Assembly: GCF_002068095.1 (NCBI RefSeq)
Contig: NZ_LWIG01000026.1
Span: forward strand, 135,898 to 185,310
Direction of reading: 5' to 3'
Source: Bradyrhizobium sacchari
GTDB taxonomy: Bacteria; Pseudomonadota; Alphaproteobacteria; Rhizobiales; Xanthobacteraceae
DNA: 49,413 bases
Part shown: piece after piece, positions 1-9,170 of the stretch
How the letters are laid out: every line of letters begins with the position of its first letter
Numbering within the stretch: the first letter of the stretch is position 1
The notes under the pieces: model-generated
What the model saw: only the letters and a program-made list of their open reading frames with translations
What the model was told of the DNA's origin: nothing
Databases searched by the model: none
Position numbers and translations under genes: made by a program

Positions 1-799
1 GGCGCGCGCCGCTTGCAACACACCTGGCGCGCTCGGCGTTGCCCGCACGGTCGAGATCGACACCACGGGCGGTCCTGGGTTCGGCTTCGAGCATTTCAAG
101 GAGCTCGACTTCCTGCGCGACAAGGAGGTCGTGCTGACCTTCGACGACGGCCCCTGGCCGAAGAACACGCCCGCCGTGCTGAAGGCGCTCGCCGATGAAT
201 GCACCACCGGCATCTTCTTCTCGATCGGCAAGCATGCCACCTACGAGCCGGAGATCCTGAAGCAGGTCTATGCGGCGGGCCACACGGTCGGCACCCACAC
301 CTGGTCGCACGCCAACCTCAACAACAAGAAGCTCACCGAAGCGCAGCGCAAGGAAGAGATCGAGAAGGGTCTTTCCGCGGTGAAATGGGCGCTCGGCGGC
401 ATCTCGCCCTCGCCGTTCTTCCGCTTCCCGGCGCTCCAGCATCCGCCGGAGATGGTCACCTATCTCGGCAACCGCAACACGGCGATCTTCTCCTGCGATA
501 TCGATTCCTTCGACTTCAAGGCCTCCAAGCCCGAGAAGGTGATCGAGACGGTGATGAAGAAGCTCGATGCCAAGGGCAAGGGCATCGTGCTGATGCACGA
601 CTTCCAGAAGCACACCGCCGAAGCCCTGCCCGAGCTGCTCAAGCGCCTGAAGGCCGGCGGCTACAAGGTGGTGGCGATGCGCGCCAAATTCCCGGCATCG
701 ACGCTGCCCGAATACGACCAGGAGCTGCTCAAGGACGTCAAGCTGCCGACGGTGAGCCAGCGCCCGGTCAATTCCGTGGTGACGACCGTTTCCGAATAG
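1..799 (+). CDS. Polysaccharide deacetylase (NodB/CE4 family), 5' end outside the window
   Basis: Metal-dependent carbohydrate esterase that would remove N-acetyl (or O-acetyl) groups from a cell-wall or surface polysaccharide. The reading frame is open from base 2, so the N-terminus, including any signal peptide, lies upstream. CE4 motifs are visible in order: TFDDGP (first Asp catalytic, second metal-binding), the metal-binding HTWSH, RFPA around the motif-3 Arg, and LMHD near the end. The C-terminal 50 residues after the catalytic domain show no recognisable domain. The fragment covers about 265 residues, most of the NodB domain. The GTG at 131 lies inside the first motif and cannot be the true start. 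The substrate cannot be told from sequence: peptidoglycan, chitin-like oligomers and exopolysaccharide are all possible. The next gene begins 7 bases after the stop, suggesting co-transcription. Confidence 0.9.
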   Translation, partial: ARAACNTPGALGVARTVEIDTTGGPGFGFEHFKELDFLRDKEVVLTFDDGPWPKNTPAVLKALADECTTGIFFSIGKHATYEPEILKQVYAAGHTVGTHTWSHANLNNKKLTEAQRKEEIEKGLSAVKWALGGISPSPFFRFPALQHPPEMVTYLGNRNTAIFSCDIDSFDFKASKPEKVIETVMKKLDAKGKGIVLMHDFQKHTAEALPELLKRLKAGGYKVVAMRAKFPASTLPEYDQELLKDVKLPTVSQRPVNSVVTTVSE

Positions 800-806
800 T
801 CGGCAC

Positions 807-1370
807 TTGTCGCTTCGTATCGAAGGCTACGTCATCGTTTCCGCGGACGGCATGCTCGCCGACGCGAGCCATGTCATGCCCGACACCCTGAAGTTCGAGG
901 GCGACAAGCTGTTCTTCGAGCAGGCGCTCGATCGTGCCGCGCTGATCGTGCACGGCCGGCACTCCCACGAGCAGCAGCCGAATTCGCCGAAGCGCAAGCG
1001 GCTGATCCTGACCCGCAAGATCAAGCCCCTCACCGTCGATCCGGAGATGCCGAACGCGACATTGTGGAATCCGGATCACGCGAGCTTCGAGGAGGCCTGC
1101 GCCTTCGCCGACGTCGCCTCCGGCACCGTCGCTATCATCGGCGGCCCCGTCGTGTTCGACATGTTCATGGACCGCTACGACACGTTCTGGCTGTCGGAAG
1201 CGCCGCATCTGCGCCTGCCCGGTGGCGAAGGCTGCTTTGTCGGCGTGCCGGAGCGGACGCCGCATGAGGTGCTGGCATCACACGGGATGAAGCCGGGCGC
1301 GCCCTTCCTGCTCGATGCGGCCCATGACGTCACGGTGACGCCGTGGCGGCCTGCGAGAGCTTCCAACTAA
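807..1370 (+). CDS. DHFR/RibD C-terminal-fold reductase-like protein
   Basis: A 187-residue protein resembling the NADPH-dependent dihydrofolate reductase / RibD reductase fold. It has an N-terminal strand carrying GYVIVSADGMLAD, the usual place of the substrate loop, and IIGGPVVFDMF near residue 111, matching the conserved Gly-Gly nucleotide-binding turn. The length fits the fold. The reading frame has a TGA at 780, so the TTG at 807 is the only start that keeps the first beta-strand; no good ribosome binding site precedes it. It follows the deacetylase by 7 bases and may be translationally coupled to it. I cannot say whether it acts on pterins, pyrimidines or something else. No folate or riboflavin genes are nearby. 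Confidence 0.75.
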   Translation: MSLRIEGYVIVSADGMLADASHVMPDTLKFEGDKLFFEQALDRAALIVHGRHSHEQQPNSPKRKRLILTRKIKPLTVDPEMPNATLWNPDHASFEEACAFADVASGTVAIIGGPVVFDMFMDRYDTFWLSEAPHLRLPGGEGCFVGVPERTPHEVLASHGMKPGAPFLLDAAHDVTVTPWRPARASN

Positions 1371-1466
1371 GATTCGAAAAACAACCCCATGCACAGTACC
1401 GGTAGCAGGATACCACCTGCGCAACGCCCGGATTTGCCTGGCAAAACGAACGACGCCCCCCACGGT

Positions 1467-3452
1467 CTAGGAGCGCGCGATGCGCGAGAGAACGGACTTC
1501 CCGAGTTCAGCGCGCACGTCCTTGAGGACGCTTGACCAGTCGCCAGGCTGAGGTTGCCGGAACTGCCGCAGCGTCGGATACCAGGGGCTGTCGTCGCGGT
1601 TCAGCAACCAGCGCCAGCACCGATCGAAGCGATTGAGCAGCCAGACGGAGCGGCCAAGCGCGCCTGCGAGATGCGCGGCCGCGGTATCGACACTGATCAC
1701 CAGATCCAGTGCCTCGACCAGCGCGGCGGTTTCGCCGAAGTCGTGGAGATCGTCGGTCCAATCGTGCAAGGACAGACCGGCCGGTGGCGACTGGCTGGCC
1801 GCCGCTCCCTTCTGCAATGATACGAAACTCACCCCCGGCAGGTCCGCCAGTTCCGCAAACTGGGCGAGCGGCATGGATCGGCGGCGGTCGCCGCTCATCG
1901 TTTGATTGCCCGCCCAGGCGAGGCCGACCCGCAGGCCGTCGAGCTGCCCGACCCGCTGGCGCCAGTCCGCCACGCGTTGCGGATCGGCCCGCAGATAGGA
2001 TGCTTGTTGCGGGATCGTTTCGAGCGTGACGCCAAGGACGCGCGGCAGACTCATCAATGAGCAAGACAGATCGAATGACGGCAGCGGATCGCCAAGGGCA
2101 ACGATGCTCTCGATTCCCGGCAGCCTTGCCAGGAGCGGCACCAACGGCCGCTGAACCTCGAGCACGACCCGCCGCCCCGCAGCAATGTCCGGCACGAAGC
2201 GACAGAACTGGAGCGTGTCGCCGAGGCCCTGCTCGGCATGAAGCAGCAGGACCCGATCACCGATATCTCCGCCATCCCAGAGCGGCTGGCGGAAGCCGCG
2301 AAGCTGCGACTTCTTCCGGTCCTGCTTCCACCGCCACTCATATTCCCGCCATCCCTCGTCGAACTGGCCGTCCAGCAACAGCGCGACGGCGAGGTTGAAA
2401 TGCGCGTCGGCATAGTCGGGCCTTTCCGACACCGCCATTCGCAAGCTCCGAATGGCTTCCTCAGGCCGCGCGAGATCAAGCTGCAAGGTGCCGAGATTAT
2501 TGAGCGCCTGAGGCCAAGCCGGGTTGTGATCGAGAGCCGTCCGAAAGCAAGATTCCGCTTCGTGGAAACGACCTTGTTCGCGAAGGGCATTGCCCAGGGT
2601 CAGTTGCGCCTGCACATCGTCCGGCTTCAGACGCAAAGCTTCCCTGCAGCATGCTTCCGCTTCTTCCGGCCGCCCCTGCAGTCGCAGCAGGTCACTGAGA
2701 TTGTTCAAGGCCTCGGGGAAAGATGAATTGAGCTTGCAGGCTTCACGAAGATTGACCGCCGCCTCGTCGAGGCGGCCCAATTTGATGAGAAGACCACCGA
2801 GATTACAATGGGCCGCCGCATATGTCGGATCGAGGCGCAGCGCCTCACGATAGCAACGCTCGCATTCCTCGAAAGCGGCCAGCTCGAACAGCGCCGCTCC
2901 AAGGTTCAAATAAGCCTCGGCAAAATCCGGCCTCAGCCGCAGCACCTGCCGAAACTCGCTGACCGCCTCGTCGAATTGCTTTCGCCTCACCAGCAGATTG
3001 GCGAGACTGAAACGGGCATCGACGTGATCAGGGGCGTATTGCAGCGCGAGCCGGTAGTGGGTCTCCGCACCCGCGATATCCCCGCACTCACCCGTCAGGA
3101 TCGCAAGCTGAATGTGGACATCCAGATTGTCGGGCTTGTACAGCAGCGCGTCCTGATAGCTCGCGATGGCCTCGTCCCGGCGTCCGAGACCGTGCAGCGC
3201 GGCAGCCTTGCTGCTGTGATAGAAGCTGTTGCGAGGTTGAAGCTCGACGGCGCGGATGAAGAGATCGAGCGCCCTGTCGTGGTGACCGGCCTGGAGTGAG
3301 GCAATCCCCAGAAGGAAAATACAGTCCGCACGGTCCGGCTCGGATGCCAGTACCTGCAGATAGATCGCCTCCGCTTGCGGCAAGCGGCCCGCGCGATGGT
3401 GCGCAAGACCGGCCTCGACCGAGACGGAACCGGACGACTGTTCAACGTACAT
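1467..3452 (-). CDS. TPR-repeat protein with C-terminal GT9-like glycosyltransferase domain
   Basis: About 661 residues. The N-terminal two thirds holds roughly eleven consecutive 34-residue tetratricopeptide repeats (pattern ALNNLG...EEAxxxxREALRLxPD). After a short EWRW-containing linker the last 280 residues resemble the nucleotide-sugar half of GT-B transferases: HAEQGLGDTLQFCRF, GLAWAGN, and the terminal SVDTAAAHLAGALGRSVWLL plus DSPWYPTLRQFRQ blocks, typical of TPR-linked family 9-like domains in Bradyrhizobium. It may glycosylate or bind proteins or surface glycans; no acceptor is apparent. The ATG at 3452 is chosen because the 44 extra residues of the longest frame (to 3584) are Arg-rich and unlike the repeats, though no strong ribosome site precedes either. 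It stands alone, convergent with the gene at 807-1370. Confidence 0.8.
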   Translation of the reverse strand: MYVEQSSGSVSVEAGLAHHRAGRLPQAEAIYLQVLASEPDRADCIFLLGIASLQAGHHDRALDLFIRAVELQPRNSFYHSSKAAALHGLGRRDEAIASYQDALLYKPDNLDVHIQLAILTGECGDIAGAETHYRLALQYAPDHVDARFSLANLLVRRKQFDEAVSEFRQVLRLRPDFAEAYLNLGAALFELAAFEECERCYREALRLDPTYAAAHCNLGGLLIKLGRLDEAAVNLREACKLNSSFPEALNNLSDLLRLQGRPEEAEACCREALRLKPDDVQAQLTLGNALREQGRFHEAESCFRTALDHNPAWPQALNNLGTLQLDLARPEEAIRSLRMAVSERPDYADAHFNLAVALLLDGQFDEGWREYEWRWKQDRKKSQLRGFRQPLWDGGDIGDRVLLLHAEQGLGDTLQFCRFVPDIAAGRRVVLEVQRPLVPLLARLPGIESIVALGDPLPSFDLSCSLMSLPRVLGVTLETIPQQASYLRADPQRVADWRQRVGQLDGLRVGLAWAGNQTMSGDRRRSMPLAQFAELADLPGVSFVSLQKGAAASQSPPAGLSLHDWTDDLHDFGETAALVEALDLVISVDTAAAHLAGALGRSVWLLNRFDRCWRWLLNRDDSPWYPTLRQFRQPQPGDWSSVLKDVRAELGKSVLSRIARS

Positions 3453-3676
3453 TGCGATGGGCCCGTCATCGATGCGAATACGTAAGGCGCGCGACAGATG
3501 CCCCGCTGAAGACCGGGGGACTCTCGAACGTGCCTTACGCCTCGCGATCACCCTGCCGCAACGACCTTGCGCGAAGCTGGGCACACCGGGAGCGACGGCG
3601 CTCGGCAGTCGCTGAACCGAGATTACGGCTTCGATTGCGTTGGATGCCAGCCATGCCGACGGGCGTGATATCTCAG

Positions 3677-4129
3677 CTACACGTCGCCGTAAGCCAACTC
3701 GGCCGGACGCGTGGTGCGGCCGTAGCCGATGATCATGCAGAGCGCACCGATGATGGAGAGGTTCTTGAGCGCGTCGACCAGCATCTTGGCGTTGTCGGGC
3801 GGCACCTGGTTCCAGAAGTCGTAGAACAGGACGGTTGCGACCGCGACATAGATGATCAGCAGCATCGCAAAGAAACGCGCACCGAAGTTCAGCGCGATCA
3901 TCAGGCCTGCGATGACCTCGAGCCCACCCACCGCGATCGCCAACAGTTGCGGCGTGGTCATGGCAGTCGCCGTCTCGACCTGCTTGGCGTAGGGCGCGAT
4001 GGCGTCAGGCACCACCACCTTGGTGGCGATGAAATCGGCGGTCGCCTGGATGGCAAACAGCTTGGTGGCGCCCGTGTAGATGAACAGCACGGCGAACAGG
4101 ATCCGCCCGAAAGTCACGAACGCTGGCAT
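3677..4129 (-). CDS. DoxX family membrane protein
   Basis: A 150-residue inner-membrane protein with four predicted hydrophobic helices: about residues 6-24, 62-80, 86-105 and 124-140. The first helix holds GRILFAVLFIYTGATKLF, the usual DoxX N-terminal pattern, and the third follows a Gly-Leu-Glu (GGLEVIAGLMIAL) stretch typical of the family. DoxX proteins are small quinone-linked or redox-associated membrane proteins whose exact reaction is mostly unsettled. No thiosulfate-oxidation genes are nearby to suggest the archaeal DoxDA role. It is followed upstream by a repeat-rich 300-base gap and looks monocistronic. Confidence 0.85.
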   Translation of the reverse strand: MPAFVTFGRILFAVLFIYTGATKLFAIQATADFIATKVVVPDAIAPYAKQVETATAMTTPQLLAIAVGGLEVIAGLMIALNFGARFFAMLLIIYVAVATVLFYDFWNQVPPDNAKMLVDALKNLSIIGALCMIIGYGRTTRPAELAYGDV

Positions 4130-4429
4130 GATCGGCCTCTTGGCTCAGGCTTTTTGAAATCGGAACTCGGACGAAAGCGCGAGGGATTATGATGAGTCGT
4201 CCGCCCGTTTACAAACGGGGAAATGGCGAACTGTTTTGAAAAGATTGAAGTGCGGATGCACGGGAGGTCTGCTCCCTCGCCCCGCTTGCGGGGAGAGGGT
4301 TGGGGTGAGGGGGAGCCTCCTCGGGGACGGTGAGAGTTGGACTCGCGGAGAGTCCCCCTCACCCGGATCGCATCCGTCCATGCGATCCGGCCTCTCCCGC
4401 AAGCGGGGAGAGGCGAAGAGATCGCGCCC
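4130..4429. repeat. Intergenic region with nested palindromic repeat
   Basis: This 300-base gap between the malic-enzyme stop and the DoxX start holds no convincing gene. From about 4273 to 4414 it contains nested inverted repeats. CTCGCCCCGCTTGCGGGGAG is mirrored by CTCTCCCGCAAGCGGGGAGA, and the GGTGAGGGGGA/TCCCCCTCACC pair and GGATCGCATCC/GGATCGCATGG palindromes sit inside. This composition is typical of interspersed palindromic elements in Rhizobiales. The left part (4130-4260) probably holds the doxX promoter, but I cannot point to boxes. Confidence 0.7.
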
Positions 4430-6742
4430 CTACGTAAACAACGTCGGCTGCTGACGTGCCGCGCGCTCCTGCGCTTCCACGACCGCGACCGCCGTCATGT
4501 TGAGGATGCCGCGCGCGGTCACCGAGGGCGTCAGGATGTGTGCCGGGCGCGCCGGGCCGACCAGGATCGGGCCGACGGGCAGCGCGTCCGCCAGCGACTT
4601 GATCATCTGATAGGCGACGTTGGCGGTGTCGAGGGTCGGCATGATCATGATATTGGCCTCGCCCTCGAGCTTGGAGTGCGGCAGGACCATGCGACGGGCG
4701 GCGGCGGAGAGCGCGGTGTCGCCCTGCATCTCGCCATCGGCCTCGATCTCCGGATGCTTCTCCTTCAAGAGCTGAGTCGCCCGGCGCATTTTGCGCGAGG
4801 ATTCGGTGTCGTAGCTGCCGAAATCCGAGTGCGAGACGAAGGCGATCTTCGGCTTGATGTTGAAGCGCTGGACGTGGACCGCGGCGAGCGAGGCGATCTC
4901 GGCAAGCTCCTCCGCGCTCGGATTGGGGCGGACCTGCGTGTCGGCGATGAAGAAGGCGCCCTTGCTGGTGATCAGCAGCGCCAGCGCGGCGTAATCGCTG
5001 ATCCCCGGGGAGAAGCCGACGATCTCGCGGACATGGCGCAGATGGCTCATGTAGCGGCCCTCGACGCCGCAAAGCATCGCATCCGCCTCCCCGCGCGTCA
5101 CTGCGAGCGCGGCGATGACCGTGTTGTTGGTGCGCACCACGGTGCGGGCCGCATCCGGCGTCACGCCGCGACGGCCGGCGACCTCGACATAGGACTGCAC
5201 ATAGGAGCGGTAGCGCGGATCGTCCTCGGGATTGACGAGGTCGAAGTCACGGCCCGCCTTGATCGAGAGGCCGAAGCGCTTGATGCGCGCCTCGACCACC
5301 GAGGGACGACCCACCAGAATGGGTCGCGCCAGTTTCTCTTCCAGCACGACCTGCGTCGCGCGCAGCACGCGCTCGTCCTCGCCTTCTGCGTAGATCACGC
5401 GGACCGGCTGGGTCTTGGCCTTCGCGAACATCGGCTTCATGACGAGGCCGGAGCGGAAGGCGAAACGCTCGAGCAGCGCGCGATACTCGTCGAAATTGGT
5501 GATGGGGCGCGTTGCAACGCCGGACTCCATCGCCGCCTTTGCGACCGCCGGCGCAATACGTAGAATCAACCGTGGATCAAACGGGCTGGGGATCAGCGAG
5601 CCGGGACCGAAACCGCCCGTCTCGCCGGTGTCGAGGCTGCTTTGTGAAACGGCGTCGGACGGCGCCTCGCGCGCGAGCTGCGCGATGGCCTCGACAGCAG
5701 CGTGCTTCATCTCCTCGTTGATGGCGCTTGCGCCGACGTCGAGCGCGCCGCGGAAGATGAAGGGGAAGCAGAGGACGTTGTTGACCTGGTTCGGATAGTC
5801 CGAGCGGCCGGTGCAGATCATGGCATCGGGCCGCACCTTGCGCGCCTCCTCCGGCATGATCTCAGGGGTCGGGTTGGCAAGCGCCATGATCAGCGGCTTC
5901 TCGCCCATCGCCTGCGCCATCTCCGGCTTGAGCACGCCCGGTGCAGAGAGGCCGATGAAGATGTCGGCGCCGCCGATGACGTCGCCGAGCGTGCGCTTGT
6001 CAGTCTTCTGCGCATAGACCGCCTTCCAGCGGTCCATCGAGGTGTTGCGGCCTTCATGCACGAGGCCGTCGATGTCACAGACCCAGATGTTCTTGCGCTG
6101 CGCGCCCATCGACACCAGCAGGTTCAGCGTCGCGATCGCGGCCGCCCCTGCCCCCGACGCCACGATCTTGACCTCGGACAGCTTCTTGCCGTTCAGCCTG
6201 AGGCCGTTGGTGATGGCGGCGGCGACGATGATCGCGGTGCCGTGCTGGTCGTCATGGAAGACCGGGATCTTCATGCGCTCCTTCAGCCGCGCCTCGATCT
6301 CGAAGCATTCCGGTCCGCGGATGTCCTCCAGATTGATGCCACCGAAGGTCGGCTCGAGCGCCGCCACCGTCTCGACCACGCGGTCGATGGTGTCGGCGGC
6401 GATCTCGATGTCGAACACGTCGATGCCGGCGAATTTCTTGAAAAGGACCGCCTTGCCCTCCATCACCGGCTTGGAGGCCAGCGGGCCGATATTGCCGAGG
6501 CCGAGCACTGCCGTGCCGTTCGAGACCACGGCGACCAGATTGGCGCGGGTGGTCAGCGTGGCAGCCTCGGCCGGGTTCTTGGCGATCTCGGTGCAGGCCG
6601 CCGCAACGCCCGGGGAATAGGCAAGCGCGAGGTCGCGCTGGTTGGCAAGCGGCTTGCTCGCCTGGATCTCGAGCTTTCCGGGGCGCGGCAGACGATGATA
6701 GGCGAGCGCCGCCTGGTGGAGATCATCAGAATAGGACGACAT
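4430..6742 (-). CDS. maeB: NADP-dependent malic enzyme with C-terminal phosphotransacetylase-like domain
   Basis: Decarboxylates L-malate to pyruvate with reduction of NADP, supplying pyruvate/acetyl-CoA and NADPH during growth on dicarboxylates, a central need of rhizobia. The 770-residue length is that of the MaeB hybrid class. Residues 1-430 form the malic enzyme: AYSPGVA with the catalytic Tyr at 42, [17 protein letters not shown] with the catalytic Lys, HDDQHGTA for the metal site, and the Rossmann [10 protein letters not shown]. Residues about 440-770 are a phosphotransacetylase-like domain, which in this family is usually inactive and serves oligomerisation and acetyl-CoA regulation. 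The ATG is preceded by GAGGCGAG at a suitable distance. The gene is monocistronic, with a 246-base divergent gap to the next gene. MaeB rather than the NAD-type DME is favoured by general similarity only; cofactor choice is not provable here. Confidence 0.93.
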   Translation of the reverse strand: MSSYSDDLHQAALAYHRLPRPGKLEIQASKPLANQRDLALAYSPGVAAACTEIAKNPAEAATLTTRANLVAVVSNGTAVLGLGNIGPLASKPVMEGKAVLFKKFAGIDVFDIEIAADTIDRVVETVAALEPTFGGINLEDIRGPECFEIEARLKERMKIPVFHDDQHGTAIIVAAAITNGLRLNGKKLSEVKIVASGAGAAAIATLNLLVSMGAQRKNIWVCDIDGLVHEGRNTSMDRWKAVYAQKTDKRTLGDVIGGADIFIGLSAPGVLKPEMAQAMGEKPLIMALANPTPEIMPEEARKVRPDAMICTGRSDYPNQVNNVLCFPFIFRGALDVGASAINEEMKHAAVEAIAQLAREAPSDAVSQSSLDTGETGGFGPGSLIPSPFDPRLILRIAPAVAKAAMESGVATRPITNFDEYRALLERFAFRSGLVMKPMFAKAKTQPVRVIYAEGEDERVLRATQVVLEEKLARPILVGRPSVVEARIKRFGLSIKAGRDFDLVNPEDDPRYRSYVQSYVEVAGRRGVTPDAARTVVRTNNTVIAALAVTRGEADAMLCGVEGRYMSHLRHVREIVGFSPGISDYAALALLITSKGAFFIADTQVRPNPSAEELAEIASLAAVHVQRFNIKPKIAFVSHSDFGSYDTESSRKMRRATQLLKEKHPEIEADGEMQGDTALSAAARRMVLPHSKLEGEANIMIMPTLDTANVAYQMIKSLADALPVGPILVGPARPAHILTPSVTARGILNMTAVAVVEAQERAARQQPTLFT

Positions 6743-6988
6743 GCGGTGTCTCGCCTCGCGTTACCGGCCTCAAAATGCACGATCCGGAGCAATCGTCCAA
6801 GCGGAGGGTATTTCCGGGTCGTGGAAACGGGATGAAGCACGGCCGAAGGCCCGGTGGCAACATCCGATTGCGCCCCCATCAACAGAGCGCACGGTCAAAT
6901 ATCTGAAAATCATAGCTTTCCCTGGACCGCCCGGCGTTTCGCGAATATGGCAGGTTGCGCAGTGCAAAACGAGCAACTGGAGCTGGGA

Positions 6989-8965
6989 ATGAAGCGAATC
7001 CTGATCGGCCTGATTGTGGCAGCCGTGCTCGCTGCGGGCGGATGGTTCGGCTTCAACCTCTACGCCCAGCATCGCGCCACCGCGGAGATCGAGGCGGCGT
7101 TCGAGCAGATCCGCAAGCAGGGCGGCAAGGCGAGCCACGGCAAAATCGGGTTCGATTTGCCGAGTCGCACCCTGACGATCGAGGATATCGCCGTCGAGCC
7201 GAGCGAGCAGTCGCGGATGCAGATCAAGCTTGCCCGCGTCAAGGCGACCGGCCTGCGTCAAGGCAACGACGCGCAGTTTTCTGCCGATACCATCGATGTC
7301 TCGGACATCGAGTTCTCAATCGACAGCGCCGTGGGCCCCTCCCGGATGAAGGCCAACTACAAGGCTACGCAGGCCACCATACGAGACTACGCCGGGGCAA
7401 TCAGGGCCCGGGCGCTGCCGGCGTCAAACGCCGTCACCGATCTCTATCGATTTGGCCTCGAACAGTTCAGCAGCATTTCGGCGTCCTCGATCGAGGTGCC
7501 GACCATTGCCGTCACCATCGTCAGCAAGCCCGATACGGCCAGGCCGGAACGTGGCGATCTCGGCTATTCGGGGCTTGCGATGAAAAATCTCCGGCGCGGC
7601 AAGGTCGAAACGACCAAGGTGGACCGGCTCGCCTTTACGTTCAAAACGGCGCAGCCGGGCAAGTCTGACCAGCTGACGGGAGAGCTGTCGAATCTGGCGA
7701 TGAGCGATTTCGATGCAGCCGGAATGCTCATCGCGCTCGACCCGGACAAGGCGAACGACGACAGCTACCATCCGCTCTACAGGCAAGTTTCGACGGGACC
7801 TTACACGGTGGCGTCCGGGGATGTTCGCCTGCAGGTGGAAGGCATCTCCATCGACGACATCGGGATGCAGCCGTCAAAATTCCGGATGGCCGAGATCCTT
7901 GCCATGCTGCCTCAGGATCCGTCGGTGCCACCAGCGCCGGCTCAGGCGCGCGAGATGATGGAGAAGCTCGCCGGCTTCTATGAGGGCCTCCACGTCGCCA
8001 AGATCGAAATCGGCAAGACGTCGATCACGACACCGCAGGGGACTGGCAGGATCAACGTGGTCAGATACCGGGACGGCGACTTCGCGGTCGAAGGCGTCGA
8101 TACACCCTCGCCGCAAGGTCAGTTCAAGATGGAGCGCTTCGCGCTGAAGTCCTTCAGCGTGGTGAACCTGATGCGGTGGGCCGCCGGCCTCACCAATCCG
8201 GGACAGACTCCCTCGCCCGATCAGATGCTAGGCCTGTTCCGCGTGCTCGAAGGCGCCGAGATCAAGGGCGTGGTCTCGCCATACAAAAACACGCGGCAGC
8301 TCGTCACCGTCGATACGATCAGCCTGGACTGGGGTCAGTTGGTCGGGTCGATCCCGAGCAAGGGCAATCTGGTCGTGAGGATGGTCACGCCCACCGATCC
8401 CGACAGCCCGGCGCAGGAGCTGTTGACCATGGCAGGCGTCGACAAGCTCGCGATCGATCTCGACCTCGGTGCGGCCTGGACGGAGTCCTCGGGCGTCTTC
8501 GCGCTCGCACCGGCCACCATCGATCTCGGCAATCTCGCCAGGGCGAAGGCGCGCCTCGCGCTCGCCAACGTGCCGCGCGGCCTGTTCACGACCGATCCGG
8601 CGCAGGCCATGAGCCAGGCCGAGCAGATCGAGACCGGCGCGATTGAGTTCTCGCTGCGCGACAACGGCGTCGTCGATCTCGTCGTGGCGCAGTTCTCAAA
8701 GATGCAGAACCTCAGCCGCGATGCCGCGCGCAGCACCATCGTCGAGATGATCCGCGCGCAGGGCGAGAAGATCGCAGCCTCCAACCTCGACGCCAGGGTC
8801 GCAGTCGATGCCCTCGCCAGCTTCGTCGAAACGTCGGGGCAGACGCTGACCATCAGGCTGACGCCGTTCGGCAAGCTGCCGGTGCTTCAGCTGATGGATG
8901 TCCTCGAGAACGAGCCGATCATCGCGCTGGCGCAGTTCAGGATCGAGGCGTCGACGGGGTTGTGA
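6989..8965 (+). CDS. Membrane-anchored periplasmic protein of unknown function
   Basis: A 658-residue protein with an N-terminal uncleaved-looking membrane segment (MKRILIGLIVAAVLAAGGWFGFNLYA) followed by a long soluble region with alternating strand-like stretches, suggesting a periplasmic AsmA- or DUF945-like beta-rich fold. I do not recognise a catalytic motif. Recurrent phrases such as LTIEDIAVEPS, IDVSDIEFSID and ISIDDIGMQPSKFRM look like weak internal repeats of one beta unit. The ATG at 6989 is preferred over the open frame back to 6854 because it is preceded by GGAGCTGGGA and starts directly at the signal anchor. It is divergent from maeB. It could help build or maintain the envelope, but that is only the usual role of such architectures. 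Confidence 0.7.
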   Translation: MKRILIGLIVAAVLAAGGWFGFNLYAQHRATAEIEAAFEQIRKQGGKASHGKIGFDLPSRTLTIEDIAVEPSEQSRMQIKLARVKATGLRQGNDAQFSADTIDVSDIEFSIDSAVGPSRMKANYKATQATIRDYAGAIRARALPASNAVTDLYRFGLEQFSSISASSIEVPTIAVTIVSKPDTARPERGDLGYSGLAMKNLRRGKVETTKVDRLAFTFKTAQPGKSDQLTGELSNLAMSDFDAAGMLIALDPDKANDDSYHPLYRQVSTGPYTVASGDVRLQVEGISIDDIGMQPSKFRMAEILAMLPQDPSVPPAPAQAREMMEKLAGFYEGLHVAKIEIGKTSITTPQGTGRINVVRYRDGDFAVEGVDTPSPQGQFKMERFALKSFSVVNLMRWAAGLTNPGQTPSPDQMLGLFRVLEGAEIKGVVSPYKNTRQLVTVDTISLDWGQLVGSIPSKGNLVVRMVTPTDPDSPAQELLTMAGVDKLAIDLDLGAAWTESSGVFALAPATIDLGNLARAKARLALANVPRGLFTTDPAQAMSQAEQIETGAIEFSLRDNGVVDLVVAQFSKMQNLSRDAARSTIVEMIRAQGEKIAASNLDARVAVDALASFVETSGQTLTIRLTPFGKLPVLQLMDVLENEPIIALAQFRIEASTGL

Positions 8966-9016
8966 GTCACATCCCGGCGCAAGGGATGGCAGTTGAACTA
9001 GCGAAAATCCCTCCCC

Positions 9017-9166
9017 GTCATTGCGAGCGCAGCGAAGCAATCCAGAGCCCCTCTGCGGAAAGATTCTGGATTGCTTCGCTGCGCTCGCAATGACGATGTG
9101 GAGAGAGCCTTCCCCGCGTCCGCCTTCGCTGAAGCTTCGGCGAGAGATGCGCGGGAGAGGCGAAGC
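9017..9166. repeat. Perfect 30-bp inverted repeat of an interspersed palindromic family
   Basis: Arms 9017-9046 and 9065-9094 are perfect reverse complements of 30 bases (beginning GTCATTGCGAGCGCAGCGAA) around an 18-base loop. A second, smaller stem-loop with CGCCTTCGC/GCTTCGGCG lies at about 9119-9145. The element sits between two convergent genes and could act as a strong RNA hairpin at both 3' ends. A diverged relative is at 20426-20550. No target-site duplication or transposase is seen. Confidence 0.9.
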
Positions 9167-9170
9167 GAGC

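Noticed and set aside
4337..5563. 408-codon frame antisense to maeB
   Set aside because: Low-complexity Arg/Asp/His translation typical of antisense shadow; maeB explains the region.
9017..9094. Possible miniature transposon with 30-bp terminal inverted repeats
   Set aside because: Only 18 bases lie between the arms and no target duplication is seen, so it is a hairpin repeat rather than a mobile element with its own ends.
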